A stretch of 64,000 bases of DNA from NCBI GenBank assembly GCA_003151935.1, contig PLYZ01000060.1, forward strand, positions 1 to 64,000. The letters are read 5' to 3'. The position numbers and the translations under genes were made by a program. The notes beneath the pieces are model-generated. The model made no database searches and was not told where the DNA came from. It saw nothing but the letters and a program-made list of their open reading frames with translations. This DNA comes from Candidatus Dormiibacterota bacterium. GTDB taxonomy: Bacteria; Chloroflexota; Dormibacteria; Dormibacterales; Dormibacteraceae. Positions 18,716 through 26,773 of this stretch are shown here, one piece after another. Each line of letters opens with the position of its first letter. The first letter of the stretch is position 1.

Positions 18716-20103
18716 GTAGAGCTCAAACCGAGCACGTCGTTGGCGGCCCGAATCAGCTCGCTGCGGTGAGCCTCGTCGTGCGCAAAGATCCTGAACAGGG
18801 CCATGCGCACGGGCAGGCGCTTGAACAGGTCGAGCACGCGACTCTGCTGGTAGCGATCCTCGAGGGGTTCGTAGATGAGGATGTCCGCGGTCTCGGTCAT
18901 CGGGTTGAACGCCCTCGACTCCTGAGCCGCCACGTCCACTTCGAACACGATGTCGCGAAGTCCTTTGGGGAGGCGCTCCCTCAGCTCACGCGCGAACTGC
19001 TGCCGAGTCACGCTCAGGGCGCCGGCGGGGATCTCCTTCGCGTCGGTATGTCCCTGGTAGATGAGCTTCCACTTGAGCTTGCGCGCGACCACGTCGCCCC
19101 ACGCCGCCCCGAGCTCGCGCTGCCGGGCGTCTCCATGGCCAAGCGCCCAACGGTCCACCTCGGACAGCAGCGACCACTCCGTCAGCATCTGGTACCGATC
19201 GAGCATCTCCAGCGGGTTGCCCCCGAGCAGCAGCTCGACTGTCGGCCGGAACACCTCGCGCAGCTGGAGGTCGATGCGCCGCACGGTCCTGTGGAAGTAG
19301 ACCTGCGAATAAAGGTACAGGCGGGCGCTGAGAAACATATAGAGCGCTTCCGCGCCATGAGCGTGCAGCGTGAGGCCCCGCTCCGAGATGAACGAGTAAT
19401 GGACGATCCGCTCCACGTCGACCGGACCTGTCGCGACGCCGCATATATAAGAGTCGCGAGGGACGTAGTCCATGTTATCGGCCGAGTACGCGCCCACCAG
19501 CGCAGGCTTCAGCGCCGCAAGCCACGAAGGCGGTTGAAAGTCCGCCAGCTCCGCGGACGAGATCAGATATGCGACCCACCGGGGGTCGACCCGTTCTCCG
19601 GGTTCGAAATCCGCGTTGGGCGAGGCTCCGAGCGAGCCGATCATGTCGCCGAGCGGGCCGGAGATCAGCGCCCGGCCGATGACCTCGTGGTCGATGCCCC
19701 ACCTATCCAGGTAGTTCTCGTCGAAGAAATGTCCGAAAGGACCATGCCCGACGTCGTGCAGCAGGCCCGCCATGCGCATCGTCTCTTCAACCAGGGCGGC
19801 CGAAGGCGCGTCCTCATGGCATACGCTCAACGACGGATGCAGGTGACGGGCCCATTCCCCGGCAAGGTGCATCGATCCAAGGGCGTGCTGGAAGCGTGAA
19901 TGCTCGGCGGTGGCGAACACCCACCAAGCGCTCTGAAGCTGGTGGATGCGGCGAAGGCGCTGCATCCAGGCCGAGTCGACCAGGTCCTGCTCGGATGCAC
20001 CGCCGGGCACGCCGCCGGGCCCCCCCTTCGTGATGCGAAGGTATCGGTAGATGGGATCGCTCGACAGGTTGACCCGCGAGTACTCGGCCGGCGTCTGTGC
20101 CAC
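18712..20103 (-). CDS. HD-domain phosphohydrolase (dNTPase-like)
   Basis: DPIYRYLRI...HSRFQHALGSMHLA...AGLLHDVGHGPFGHFFDE; GTG start 20103. Confidence 0.88.
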   Translation of the reverse strand: MAQTPAEYSRVNLSSDPIYRYLRITKGGPGGVPGGASEQDLVDSAWMQRLRRIHQLQSAWWVFATAEHSRFQHALGSMHLAGEWARHLHPSLSVCHEDAPSAALVEETMRMAGLLHDVGHGPFGHFFDENYLDRWGIDHEVIGRALISGPLGDMIGSLGASPNADFEPGERVDPRWVAYLISSAELADFQPPSWLAALKPALVGAYSADNMDYVPRDSYICGVATGPVDVERIVHYSFISERGLTLHAHGAEALYMFLSARLYLYSQVYFHRTVRRIDLQLREVFRPTVELLLGGNPLEMLDRYQMLTEWSLLSEVDRWALGHGDARQRELGAAWGDVVARKLKWKLIYQGHTDAKEIPAGALSVTRQQFARELRERLPKGLRDIVFEVDVAAQESRAFNPMTETADILIYEPLEDRYQQSRVLDLFKRLPVRMALFRIFAHDEAHRSELIRAANDVLGLSST

Positions 20104-20118
20104 GCGGCGATTATCCCC

Positions 20119-20463
20119 ATGAACGCCGGGCTCAAGCAGGGTATCGACCTCTTTAACGGCGGCAGGTACTGGGACGCCCACGAGGCCTGGGAGCACGTGT
20201 GGATGCCTGATCGCACGGGACACGACGCCGGTTTTTACAAGGGACTGATCCAGGTCGCGGCGGGATGCCTCCACTACAGCCGGCACAATCGCCGCGGCGC
20301 GGTCAACAAATGGCGCAGCGGCGCGGACTACCTGCGGCCGTATCTACCGGATCACCTCGGCGTTCGCCTGTCGCCGCTCGTCGCGACCGTCGACCAGTTC
20401 CTGGACGCCATGAATCCGCGCGAGTGGCCCAAGCTGACGATGCCGCAAATCATTCAGGACTAG
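20119..20463 (+). CDS. DUF309 family protein
   Basis: MNAGLKQGIDLFNGGRYWDAHEAWEHVWMPDRTGHDAGFYKGLIQVAAGCLHYSRHNRRGAVNKW. Confidence 0.85.
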   Translation: MNAGLKQGIDLFNGGRYWDAHEAWEHVWMPDRTGHDAGFYKGLIQVAAGCLHYSRHNRRGAVNKWRSGADYLRPYLPDHLGVRLSPLVATVDQFLDAMNPREWPKLTMPQIIQD

Positions 20464-20599
20464 AGGAGCGTCGTGTTCAGGCCGGGTTCATCCCGGCCGT
20501 CACCCGGACTGCCACTACCAAGCTCGTACGGGCGTGGCGGCACACAGGAGGGGGTTCCGTGGGGGAGGACTTACGTCCTCACCCGCGCTTTCAGGAATA
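20463..20599. repeat. 137-bp intergenic repeat, copy 1
   Basis: gaggagcgtcgtgttcaggccgggttcatcccggccgtcaccc...ggagggggttccgtgggggaggacttacgtcctcacccgcgctttcaggaata. Confidence 0.9.
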
Positions 20600-20772
20600 G
20601 AGGAGCATCGCGTCGAGGCCGGGTTCATCCAGGCCGTCACCCGGCCTGCCACCACCAAGCTCGGACGGGCGTGGCGGCACAGAGGAGGGGGTCCCGCGGG
20701 GGAGCAATCAGTAAGGCCCATCCCTAACGCCGCTTGCGCGCGACTACCTCCTCACCCGCGCTTTCAGGAATA
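20600..20772. repeat. 137-bp intergenic repeat, copy 2 with about 36-bp internal insertion
   Basis: same ends; insertion agcaatcagtaaggcccatccctaacgccgcttgcgcgcgactac replaces the terminal hairpin loop region. Confidence 0.9.
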
Positions 20773-20909
20773 AATGAGCGTCGCGTTCAGGCCGGGTTCA
20801 TCCCGGCCGTCACCCAGCATGCCATTACCAGACTCCTACAGGCGCGGCGGCACACAGGAGGGGGTCCCGCGGGGGAGGACTTACGTCCTCACCCGCGCTT
20901 TCAGGAATA
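20773..20909. repeat. 137-bp intergenic repeat, copy 3
   Basis: aatgagcgtcgcgttcaggccgggttcatcccggccgtcaccc...cccgcgctttcaggaata. Confidence 0.9.
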
Positions 20910-21884
20910 AGGTGGGAAGCGGCGCCCAGCGGACTTCTCGATCAAGCCTCCATGGCCGAGCCCGGCCAGGTCGATCGGCGAGCCCGAGAACACGAAGGGC
21001 AGCACCAGGTCGAGCGACGTGTTCTTGCCGAAACCGGCGCAGGATGCGATGCCCAGGACAGCCGCCCGGCCCAGACGCCCCATCCAGAGCATCGAGCCGG
21101 GGTGCGCCGGCATCCCGAAGCGGATCAGCTCGCCGCCCGCCTGCTCCAGCTCCGAGTAGGCGGGGTCGAGCGGGTCGATCGATGACGCCCCGGCGAAAAG
21201 GACGAGGTCGGCACCCGCCTCTGTCGCGTGGGCGTAGGCGGCGGCCACCGCCGCCCGGTTGCGGGCGACTTCCTCGACGCCCAGGAGATCGGCGCCATAC
21301 CAGCCCAGCTTTCGCTGAACGGCGTCCGCGAACAGCGACCGGGCATTCGGCTTCAGCTTTTCGGTCACGACGATCGCCGTGCGCAGCGGAAGAAAAGGCA
21401 GCAGCTCGAGAACTCGGAACTCCAACGCCATGTATGAGGCTTCGCGGACGACTTGCTCGGGCACCGCGACCGGCGTCACCTTGCAGCCGGCAACCTCCTC
21501 CCCAGCCTCCACCGCCTGACCGTCAAAAAGGGTGAAGAGGGCGATCCCGGAGAGGGCGTTGATCTTGCCTACGAGAGCAGCGTTGACGCGCAGCAAGCCA
21601 CGCCTCGTGGCGACGAGCCGGTACTGGCTCTGCTTCGGACCCTCAACCCGAAGCGGCCCCAGCTTCGCGATGGCGTTCGCCAGCCGGCGCCCGGCTTCGT
21701 CCTCGTGGAGATCACCCGGCTCGAGCTCGACGGCGTGGACCTCCGGATGCCCGCGCAGCAGCGAAACGTGCTCGGCCGCCAGGACGGTGCCTTTTCGGAG
21801 GTCGGGCCCAAGGTCGTGGGTGAGCACGCGGCCTTCGATGTCGGCCGCCTGCACTATTGCTCCGTCCAATCGAACTGCCTTCAT
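20901..21884 (-). CDS. molybdopterin-binding (MoeA/MogA-fold) protein
   Basis: DIEGRVLTHDL...; GADLVLFAGASSIDPLD; ELIRFGMPAHPGSMLWMGRLG. Confidence 0.75.
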   Translation of the reverse strand: MKAVRLDGAIVQAADIEGRVLTHDLGPDLRKGTVLAAEHVSLLRGHPEVHAVELEPGDLHEDEAGRRLANAIAKLGPLRVEGPKQSQYRLVATRRGLLRVNAALVGKINALSGIALFTLFDGQAVEAGEEVAGCKVTPVAVPEQVVREASYMALEFRVLELLPFLPLRTAIVVTEKLKPNARSLFADAVQRKLGWYGADLLGVEEVARNRAAVAAAYAHATEAGADLVLFAGASSIDPLDPAYSELEQAGGELIRFGMPAHPGSMLWMGRLGRAAVLGIASCAGFGKNTSLDLVLPFVFSGSPIDLAGLGHGGLIEKSAGRRFPPYS

Positions 21885-21906
21885 TTATTGAGAGGATAGA
21901 TTCGTA

Positions 21907-23319
21907 ATGGTTCCGACCGTCCGGCTCTATAACACCTTCACCCGCTCCAAAGAGGAGCTGAAGCCCCTGCGGGACGGGGTCGTGCGCATCTACTCGTGCG
22001 GCCCGACCGTCTACCGCTACGTGCACGTCGGGAACCTGCGCACCTTCATGCTGCCCGACCTGCTTCGCCGAAGCGTCGAATATCTCGGCTACCAGACCGA
22101 GCAGGTGATGAACATCACCGACGTCGGCCACCTCACGGACGATACGTTCGACCGCGGAGAGGACAAGATGCTCGTCTCGGCCCGGCTGGAGAACAAATCG
22201 CCCGAAGAGATCGCCGCGCACTACACCCTCGCGTTCATGGACGACGCCGCCCGGCTCAACATCCGGCGCGCCGACCATTACCCCCGCGCCACGGACTACA
22301 TACCCCAGATGATCGACCTGATCCAGAAGCTGATCGCTCGAGGACATGCGTACGAGGCCGGGGGGACGGTCTACTACGACATCGCGAGCTTCCCGGCGTA
22401 CGGCAACCTCTCCCGAAATACGACGGACAAGCTCCTCGCGGGCGCGCGCGGCGAGGTGGACCCTCGAAAACGACAGCCCGGGGATTTCACATTGTGGAAG
22501 GCCGCGGGCGAGCACCGGCTGCAGGTCTGGCACAGCCCTTGGGGTCCAGGCTTCCCAGGCTGGCACATCGAGTGCTCGGCGATGTCGATGTCGCTCCTGG
22601 GGGAACGGTTCGACGTCCATACAGGCGGCGCGGACAACGTCTTCCCTCATCACGAAGCCGAGATCGCGCAGAGCGAAGGAGTGAGCGGCCATCGAGTCGT
22701 CACGTGCTGGATGCACGGCGGCCTGCTCATGCTCGGCGGCGCGCGCATGGCGAAGTCCGCCGGAAATTTCTTCCGCATCTCCGAGCTGGAGGAGCAGGGT
22801 TTCGACCCGCTCGCTTTTCGCTATCTCGCTCTGCAGGCGAAGTACCGCACGAAGCTGAGCTTCAGCACCGATGGCCTGGCGGGAGCCGATCGGGCGCTAA
22901 GGCAGCTGAGGGAGCGCGTAGCCGAGTGGTCGAGCGCCGCCCAACTACAGGAACCAGATGACGCTGTCGCCGGCGGCTACGAGTCTCGATTCCGCGCGGC
23001 GCTCGCCGACGACCTCGATTTGCCTGCCGCGATGGCGCTGGTCGCCGAGCTCAATCACTCTGGCGTGGCCGAGGGCACCAAGGCATCGCTGCTCCGCTCG
23101 TGGGATCGGGTGCTTGGATTGGACCTCGACCGAGGAGCGGTCGAGGTCTCATTGCCGGCCGGGGCCTCCGCCCTGCTCGAGGCTCGCGAAAAAGCGCGCG
23201 GAGCGAAGGACTTCGCCACCTCGGACCGGCTTCGCGACGAGCTGGCGACCCTTGGAGTCGCGGTGACCGACACGGCCCAAGGCCAACGCTGGAGGACGAC
23301 CTCGAAAAAATCTCCCTAA
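21907..23319 (+). CDS. cysS: cysteinyl-tRNA synthetase
   Basis: LYNTFTRSKEELKP...VRIYSCGPTVYRYVHVGNLRTF; WHIECSAMS; MAKSAGNFF. Confidence 0.95.
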   Translation: MVPTVRLYNTFTRSKEELKPLRDGVVRIYSCGPTVYRYVHVGNLRTFMLPDLLRRSVEYLGYQTEQVMNITDVGHLTDDTFDRGEDKMLVSARLENKSPEEIAAHYTLAFMDDAARLNIRRADHYPRATDYIPQMIDLIQKLIARGHAYEAGGTVYYDIASFPAYGNLSRNTTDKLLAGARGEVDPRKRQPGDFTLWKAAGEHRLQVWHSPWGPGFPGWHIECSAMSMSLLGERFDVHTGGADNVFPHHEAEIAQSEGVSGHRVVTCWMHGGLLMLGGARMAKSAGNFFRISELEEQGFDPLAFRYLALQAKYRTKLSFSTDGLAGADRALRQLRERVAEWSSAAQLQEPDDAVAGGYESRFRAALADDLDLPAAMALVAELNHSGVAEGTKASLLRSWDRVLGLDLDRGAVEVSLPAGASALLEAREKARGAKDFATSDRLRDELATLGVAVTDTAQGQRWRTTSKKSP

Positions 23320-23325
23320 GAAAAG

Positions 23326-23355
23326 GTGGGACCGAACCATGTGGCCCGGTCCCAC
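23326..23355 (+). terminator. hairpin after cysS (possible terminator)
   Basis: GTGGGACCG-aaccatgtggcc-CGGTCCCAC directly after stop codon; no U-tract. Confidence 0.5.
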
Positions 23356-23385
23356 GAGAGGAAGGGTTTGTCGGCTAAAGCCAGG

Positions 23386-23946
23386 TCACGGCTTTGACGG
23401 ACCGTGGCCGGTGGCCTGGGTCGGCAGGTTCGCGGGCCGCCCATGGCTCTTGACCGGGGCGTTGGCGTTGGCGTTGGGGTTGGGGCTGCCATTGCCTGTA
23501 ACGCCGGTCTTGGTCTTGTCATTCTTCGCGGGCGAGGCGCTCACGGTGCCGCCATGCGTACGCGCAAACGAGGCGACGCACTGACCGATGCCGTTCACGC
23601 CCAGGCGCGCGGCGCTCGCCTTGCACGCATTGACCTGAGTCGTCACCTGCTGGCCCCAGTTGGTTGGGTTGACGCTGCCGGTGATCGCCACCTCGGTGGC
23701 CGCGACCGCAAAGGTCGTCGCCGCCGCCGCGACTGCGATCCCGGTCAGGATCTTGACGCCGAGCGCGGCTCCTGCGCCGCCTAGAAGTTTCTTCATGCTC
23801 CCTCCTGGTTGCATAGACCTCCGAACAGGGATCGGGCCGGCAGTCATCGGATCCAGCATCCGAAGCAGCTCGTACTCCAGGTCCCGCTCGAAATCGTTCA
23901 TGTCTGACATGTCGGGAAGAAGAAACGCACCACAGGGCCGGATCAA
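23386..23946 (-). CDS. small membrane-anchored protein downstream of a sigma factor (possible anti-sigma role)
   Basis: N-terminal soluble segment, one TM (ILTGIAVAAAATTFAVAA), Asn/Pro-rich NPNANANAP tail. Confidence 0.45.
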   Translation of the reverse strand: MIRPCGAFLLPDMSDMNDFERDLEYELLRMLDPMTAGPIPVRRSMQPGGSMKKLLGGAGAALGVKILTGIAVAAAATTFAVAATEVAITGSVNPTNWGQQVTTQVNACKASAARLGVNGIGQCVASFARTHGGTVSASPAKNDKTKTGVTGNGSPNPNANANAPVKSHGRPANLPTQATGHGPSKP

Positions 23947-24483
23947 CCATTGTTGGTTCCCTGGTATCGGCCAAAGTGACCTGAAGCTGCTTGCGCGCGG
24001 CCGCCATTCGGGAGGCGACCGTCTGTCCCGCGACGCCGAGCGCGGCCGCGATCTCGCGGTTGTTGTAGCCGTGGTAGTGGCGCATCACCAGTGCCACCGC
24101 CTGTTTGGTCGGAAGCTTCCGCAGCTCGCGGATCAGGTCCGATCGTTCGGCGAGAGCGGTCGGGTCGGGCGCTGGAGCCGGGCGGCCGAGCCGCCTACCA
24201 GCTCCCCAACCTGGCGAAACCGATAACGCCTCCGATCTGAGATCGCGACATTGATGGCGATCCGGTGCAGCCACGCCTCGACCGGCGCGTCAGGTCGCCA
24301 GGAGGCCAAGCGCTTGTAGGCCCGCTCGAACGTGTCCTGGGCGCAGTCCTCCGCGGCCGAGCGATCCCCCAGCACGGTGATCAGGGTGCCAAGGATCCGG
24401 CGGTACGTGTTCCGGTAGAGCCGCTCGAAGTCGGCCTCCGATCCCGGCTCGTACTGCTCCGGCCCAACCGCATGCTCGCTTGA
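23944..24483 (-). pseudogene. ECF-type sigma-70 factor, frame-disrupted
   Basis: Frame 1: FERLYRNTYRRILGTLITVLGDRSAAEDCAQDTFERAYKRLASW...VEAWLHRIAINVAISDRRR (region 2); region 4 RELRKLPTKQAVALVMRHYHGYNNREIAAALGVAGQTVASRMAAARKQL lies in another frame; extra C near 24180 would join them; no ATG/GTG/TTG at the N-terminus. Confidence 0.7.
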
Positions 24484-24493
24484 CTCCGAACGA

Positions 24494-26773
24494 ATGTTCG
24501 TCTACCCTCCCAGGCGCACCATGACCGGCTTCCCGTCATTCAATCCAGCCGACTTCCAAGGGGAGATAACGCTGGACCACGTGATTTCTGAAGCCAAACC
24601 GAATTTTGCTTCGCTGCCCGCCGACCTTCGACCCGAGCTCGTCACGGCTTTGGCCGGTCGTGGCATCGATCGCCTCTACTCCCACCAGGCCGATGCCTAC
24701 CATGCCATCCGGCAGGGCCGGCACCTCGTCGTGGTCACGCCGACCGCGAGCGGAAAGACACTCTGTTACAACCTGCCAGTCCTCCAGCGCCTGCTCGAGG
24801 ACCCCCAGAGGCGGGCGCTGTACCTGTACCCGACCAAGGCCCTCGCGCAAGACCAGCTGGCCGAGCTCAGCGCCTTGAAGCAAGGCCTGCCGATCGAGCT
24901 TCGAGCCGACACCTACGACGGCGACACCCCTCCCGGCCGCCGCACCGCCATCCGTGAGGGGGGCCACGTCGTGATGACGAACCCGGACATGCTCCATGCG
25001 GGCCTGCTGCCGCATCACACGCGGTGGCGTCGCCTCTTCTCGAGCCTGGACTTCGTGGTCGTCGACGAGCTGCACACATATCGCGGGCTTTTCGGGAGCC
25101 AGGTCGCCAATGTCATCCGGCGCCTGAAACGGATCTGCGCCTTCTACGGCTCCAGACCGACTTTCATCTGCGCGTCGGCGACCATCGCCAACCCTCTCGA
25201 GCTCGCCAAGCGGCTGCTCGAAGAGGAAAACGTGGAGCTCGTCGAACGCAACGGCGCCCCGCGCGGTGAGCGGCGCCTCATCTTCTACAACCCGCCGCTG
25301 GTCAACCGGGAGATGGGCATCCGGCGCAGCTCGATGCTCGAGGCGCGGCGCATCGCGGCGCCGTGGATCCGCACCGGTTCGCAGACGATCGTCTTCTGCC
25401 GCAGCCGGCTCCAGGTAGAGGTGATGCTGAGCTACCTGAGGCAGGACCTCGCCCCGCGACTCGACGCCAATCGACGCGTGCGTGGCTACCGCGCCGGCTA
25501 CCTGCCGCTGCACCGCCGGGAGATCGAGGCCGGCCTGCGCAATGGAGAGATCACCGGAGTCGTGAGCACGAACGCCCTCGAGCTCGGTATCGACATCGGC
25601 AGCCTGCAGGCGGCCGTCCTCGTTGGTTATCCGGGCACGATCGCATCGACCTGGCAGCAGTTGGGTCGAGCGGGGCGGCGGTCGGGATCGGTCGGAGTCT
25701 TCGTCGCTTCGAGCTCGCCGTTGGACCAGTTCATCGTCCGCCACCCGGAGTATTTCCTCAGCGCGGACCCCGAGGAGGGCCTGATCGATCCCGACAACCT
25801 TCTACTGCTGGCGGGCCATCTGCAGGCCGGCCTCTTCGAGCTCCCTTTCGAAGACCAGGAACGGCTCGGCCGCGCCAACGTTCAGGAGTTGCTGCAGCTG
25901 TTCGAGGAGGACGGTTCCGCGACCCGGTCGGCCGGGCGGTGGTTCTGGAGCCGGCAGGCCTTCCCGGCGGAAGAGATCCACCTGCGGCGCATCCTCGCCG
26001 ACAACGTGGTGATCATCGACACGTCGCATCCACGACCCCAGGTGATCGGCGAGATGGACCAGTTCACCGCGCCGGTTCTGCTCCACGAGGAGGCCGTCTA
26101 CCTCCATGAAGGGGCTCAGTTCCATGTCGACCGGTTGGACTGGGATGAGAAGAAGGCTTACGTGCGCCCGGTCGAGGTCGACTACTACACGGACGCGCTC
26201 GCGTCGGTGATGGTGCAGGTGCTTGACACATTCGGTGGGCCGGAAGGCGGTGGCGTATCGCGCAGCCATGGCGAGATAAAGATCACGAGCCTCGCGAGCA
26301 TGTTCAAAAAGATCCGGTTCCACACGCACGAGAACATCGGGTCGGGGCCCATCCACCTTCCCGAGCAGACGCTGCACACGACCGGCTACTGGTTCACGGT
26401 CGATGAAGGCCTGTGGCGGTCGCTGGGCCGAGAGACATTGGAAGCCGGGCTTCAGGGGATGGCGCATGCGCTGCGCCATGTCGCAAGCCTGCACCTGATG
26501 TGCGACCCGCGCGACCTGGGTTCGGTCGCGGAGGTTCGCTCGGTCACGACACAGCTCCCGACGGTGACCGTGTACGAGGTCTACCCCGGCGGTGTTGGAT
26601 TTTCCTCGCGGATGTACGAGCTGCACCGCGAGCTGCTCGACGACGCCGCGGCGCTGGTGCGCGACTGCCCGTGCCTCGCCGGTTGTCCTTCGTGTGTCGG
26701 TCCGCTACATCTCGTGGAAGGAGCTAAAGAAGCATGTCTCAGGCTTCTCTCCGCGAACGCCTTACCCGTCTAG
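24494..26773 (+). CDS. DEAD/DEAH helicase with DUF1998 domain (MrfA/YprA-like)
   Basis: VVTPTASGKTLCYNLPVLQ; VVDELHTYRG; QQLGRAGRRSGS; C-terminal CPCLAGCPSCVGP. Confidence 0.9.
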   Translation: MFVYPPRRTMTGFPSFNPADFQGEITLDHVISEAKPNFASLPADLRPELVTALAGRGIDRLYSHQADAYHAIRQGRHLVVVTPTASGKTLCYNLPVLQRLLEDPQRRALYLYPTKALAQDQLAELSALKQGLPIELRADTYDGDTPPGRRTAIREGGHVVMTNPDMLHAGLLPHHTRWRRLFSSLDFVVVDELHTYRGLFGSQVANVIRRLKRICAFYGSRPTFICASATIANPLELAKRLLEEENVELVERNGAPRGERRLIFYNPPLVNREMGIRRSSMLEARRIAAPWIRTGSQTIVFCRSRLQVEVMLSYLRQDLAPRLDANRRVRGYRAGYLPLHRREIEAGLRNGEITGVVSTNALELGIDIGSLQAAVLVGYPGTIASTWQQLGRAGRRSGSVGVFVASSSPLDQFIVRHPEYFLSADPEEGLIDPDNLLLLAGHLQAGLFELPFEDQERLGRANVQELLQLFEEDGSATRSAGRWFWSRQAFPAEEIHLRRILADNVVIIDTSHPRPQVIGEMDQFTAPVLLHEEAVYLHEGAQFHVDRLDWDEKKAYVRPVEVDYYTDALASVMVQVLDTFGGPEGGGVSRSHGEIKITSLASMFKKIRFHTHENIGSGPIHLPEQTLHTTGYWFTVDEGLWRSLGRETLEAGLQGMAHALRHVASLHLMCDPRDLGSVAEVRSVTTQLPTVTVYEVYPGGVGFSSRMYELHRELLDDAAALVRDCPCLAGCPSCVGPLHLVEGAKEACLRLLSANALPV

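Noticed and set aside
18766-19899. 377-aa plus ORF opposite the HD phosphohydrolase
   Set aside because: Shadow ORF; minus strand has clear HD motifs
20473-21535. Plus ORFs across the 137-bp repeat array
   Set aside because: Repeat-derived; composition and lack of RBS argue against coding
24178-24184. Programmed -1 frameshift in the sigma factor
   Set aside because: No X XXY YYZ slippery heptamer or clear downstream stimulatory structure; a one-base indel is simpler
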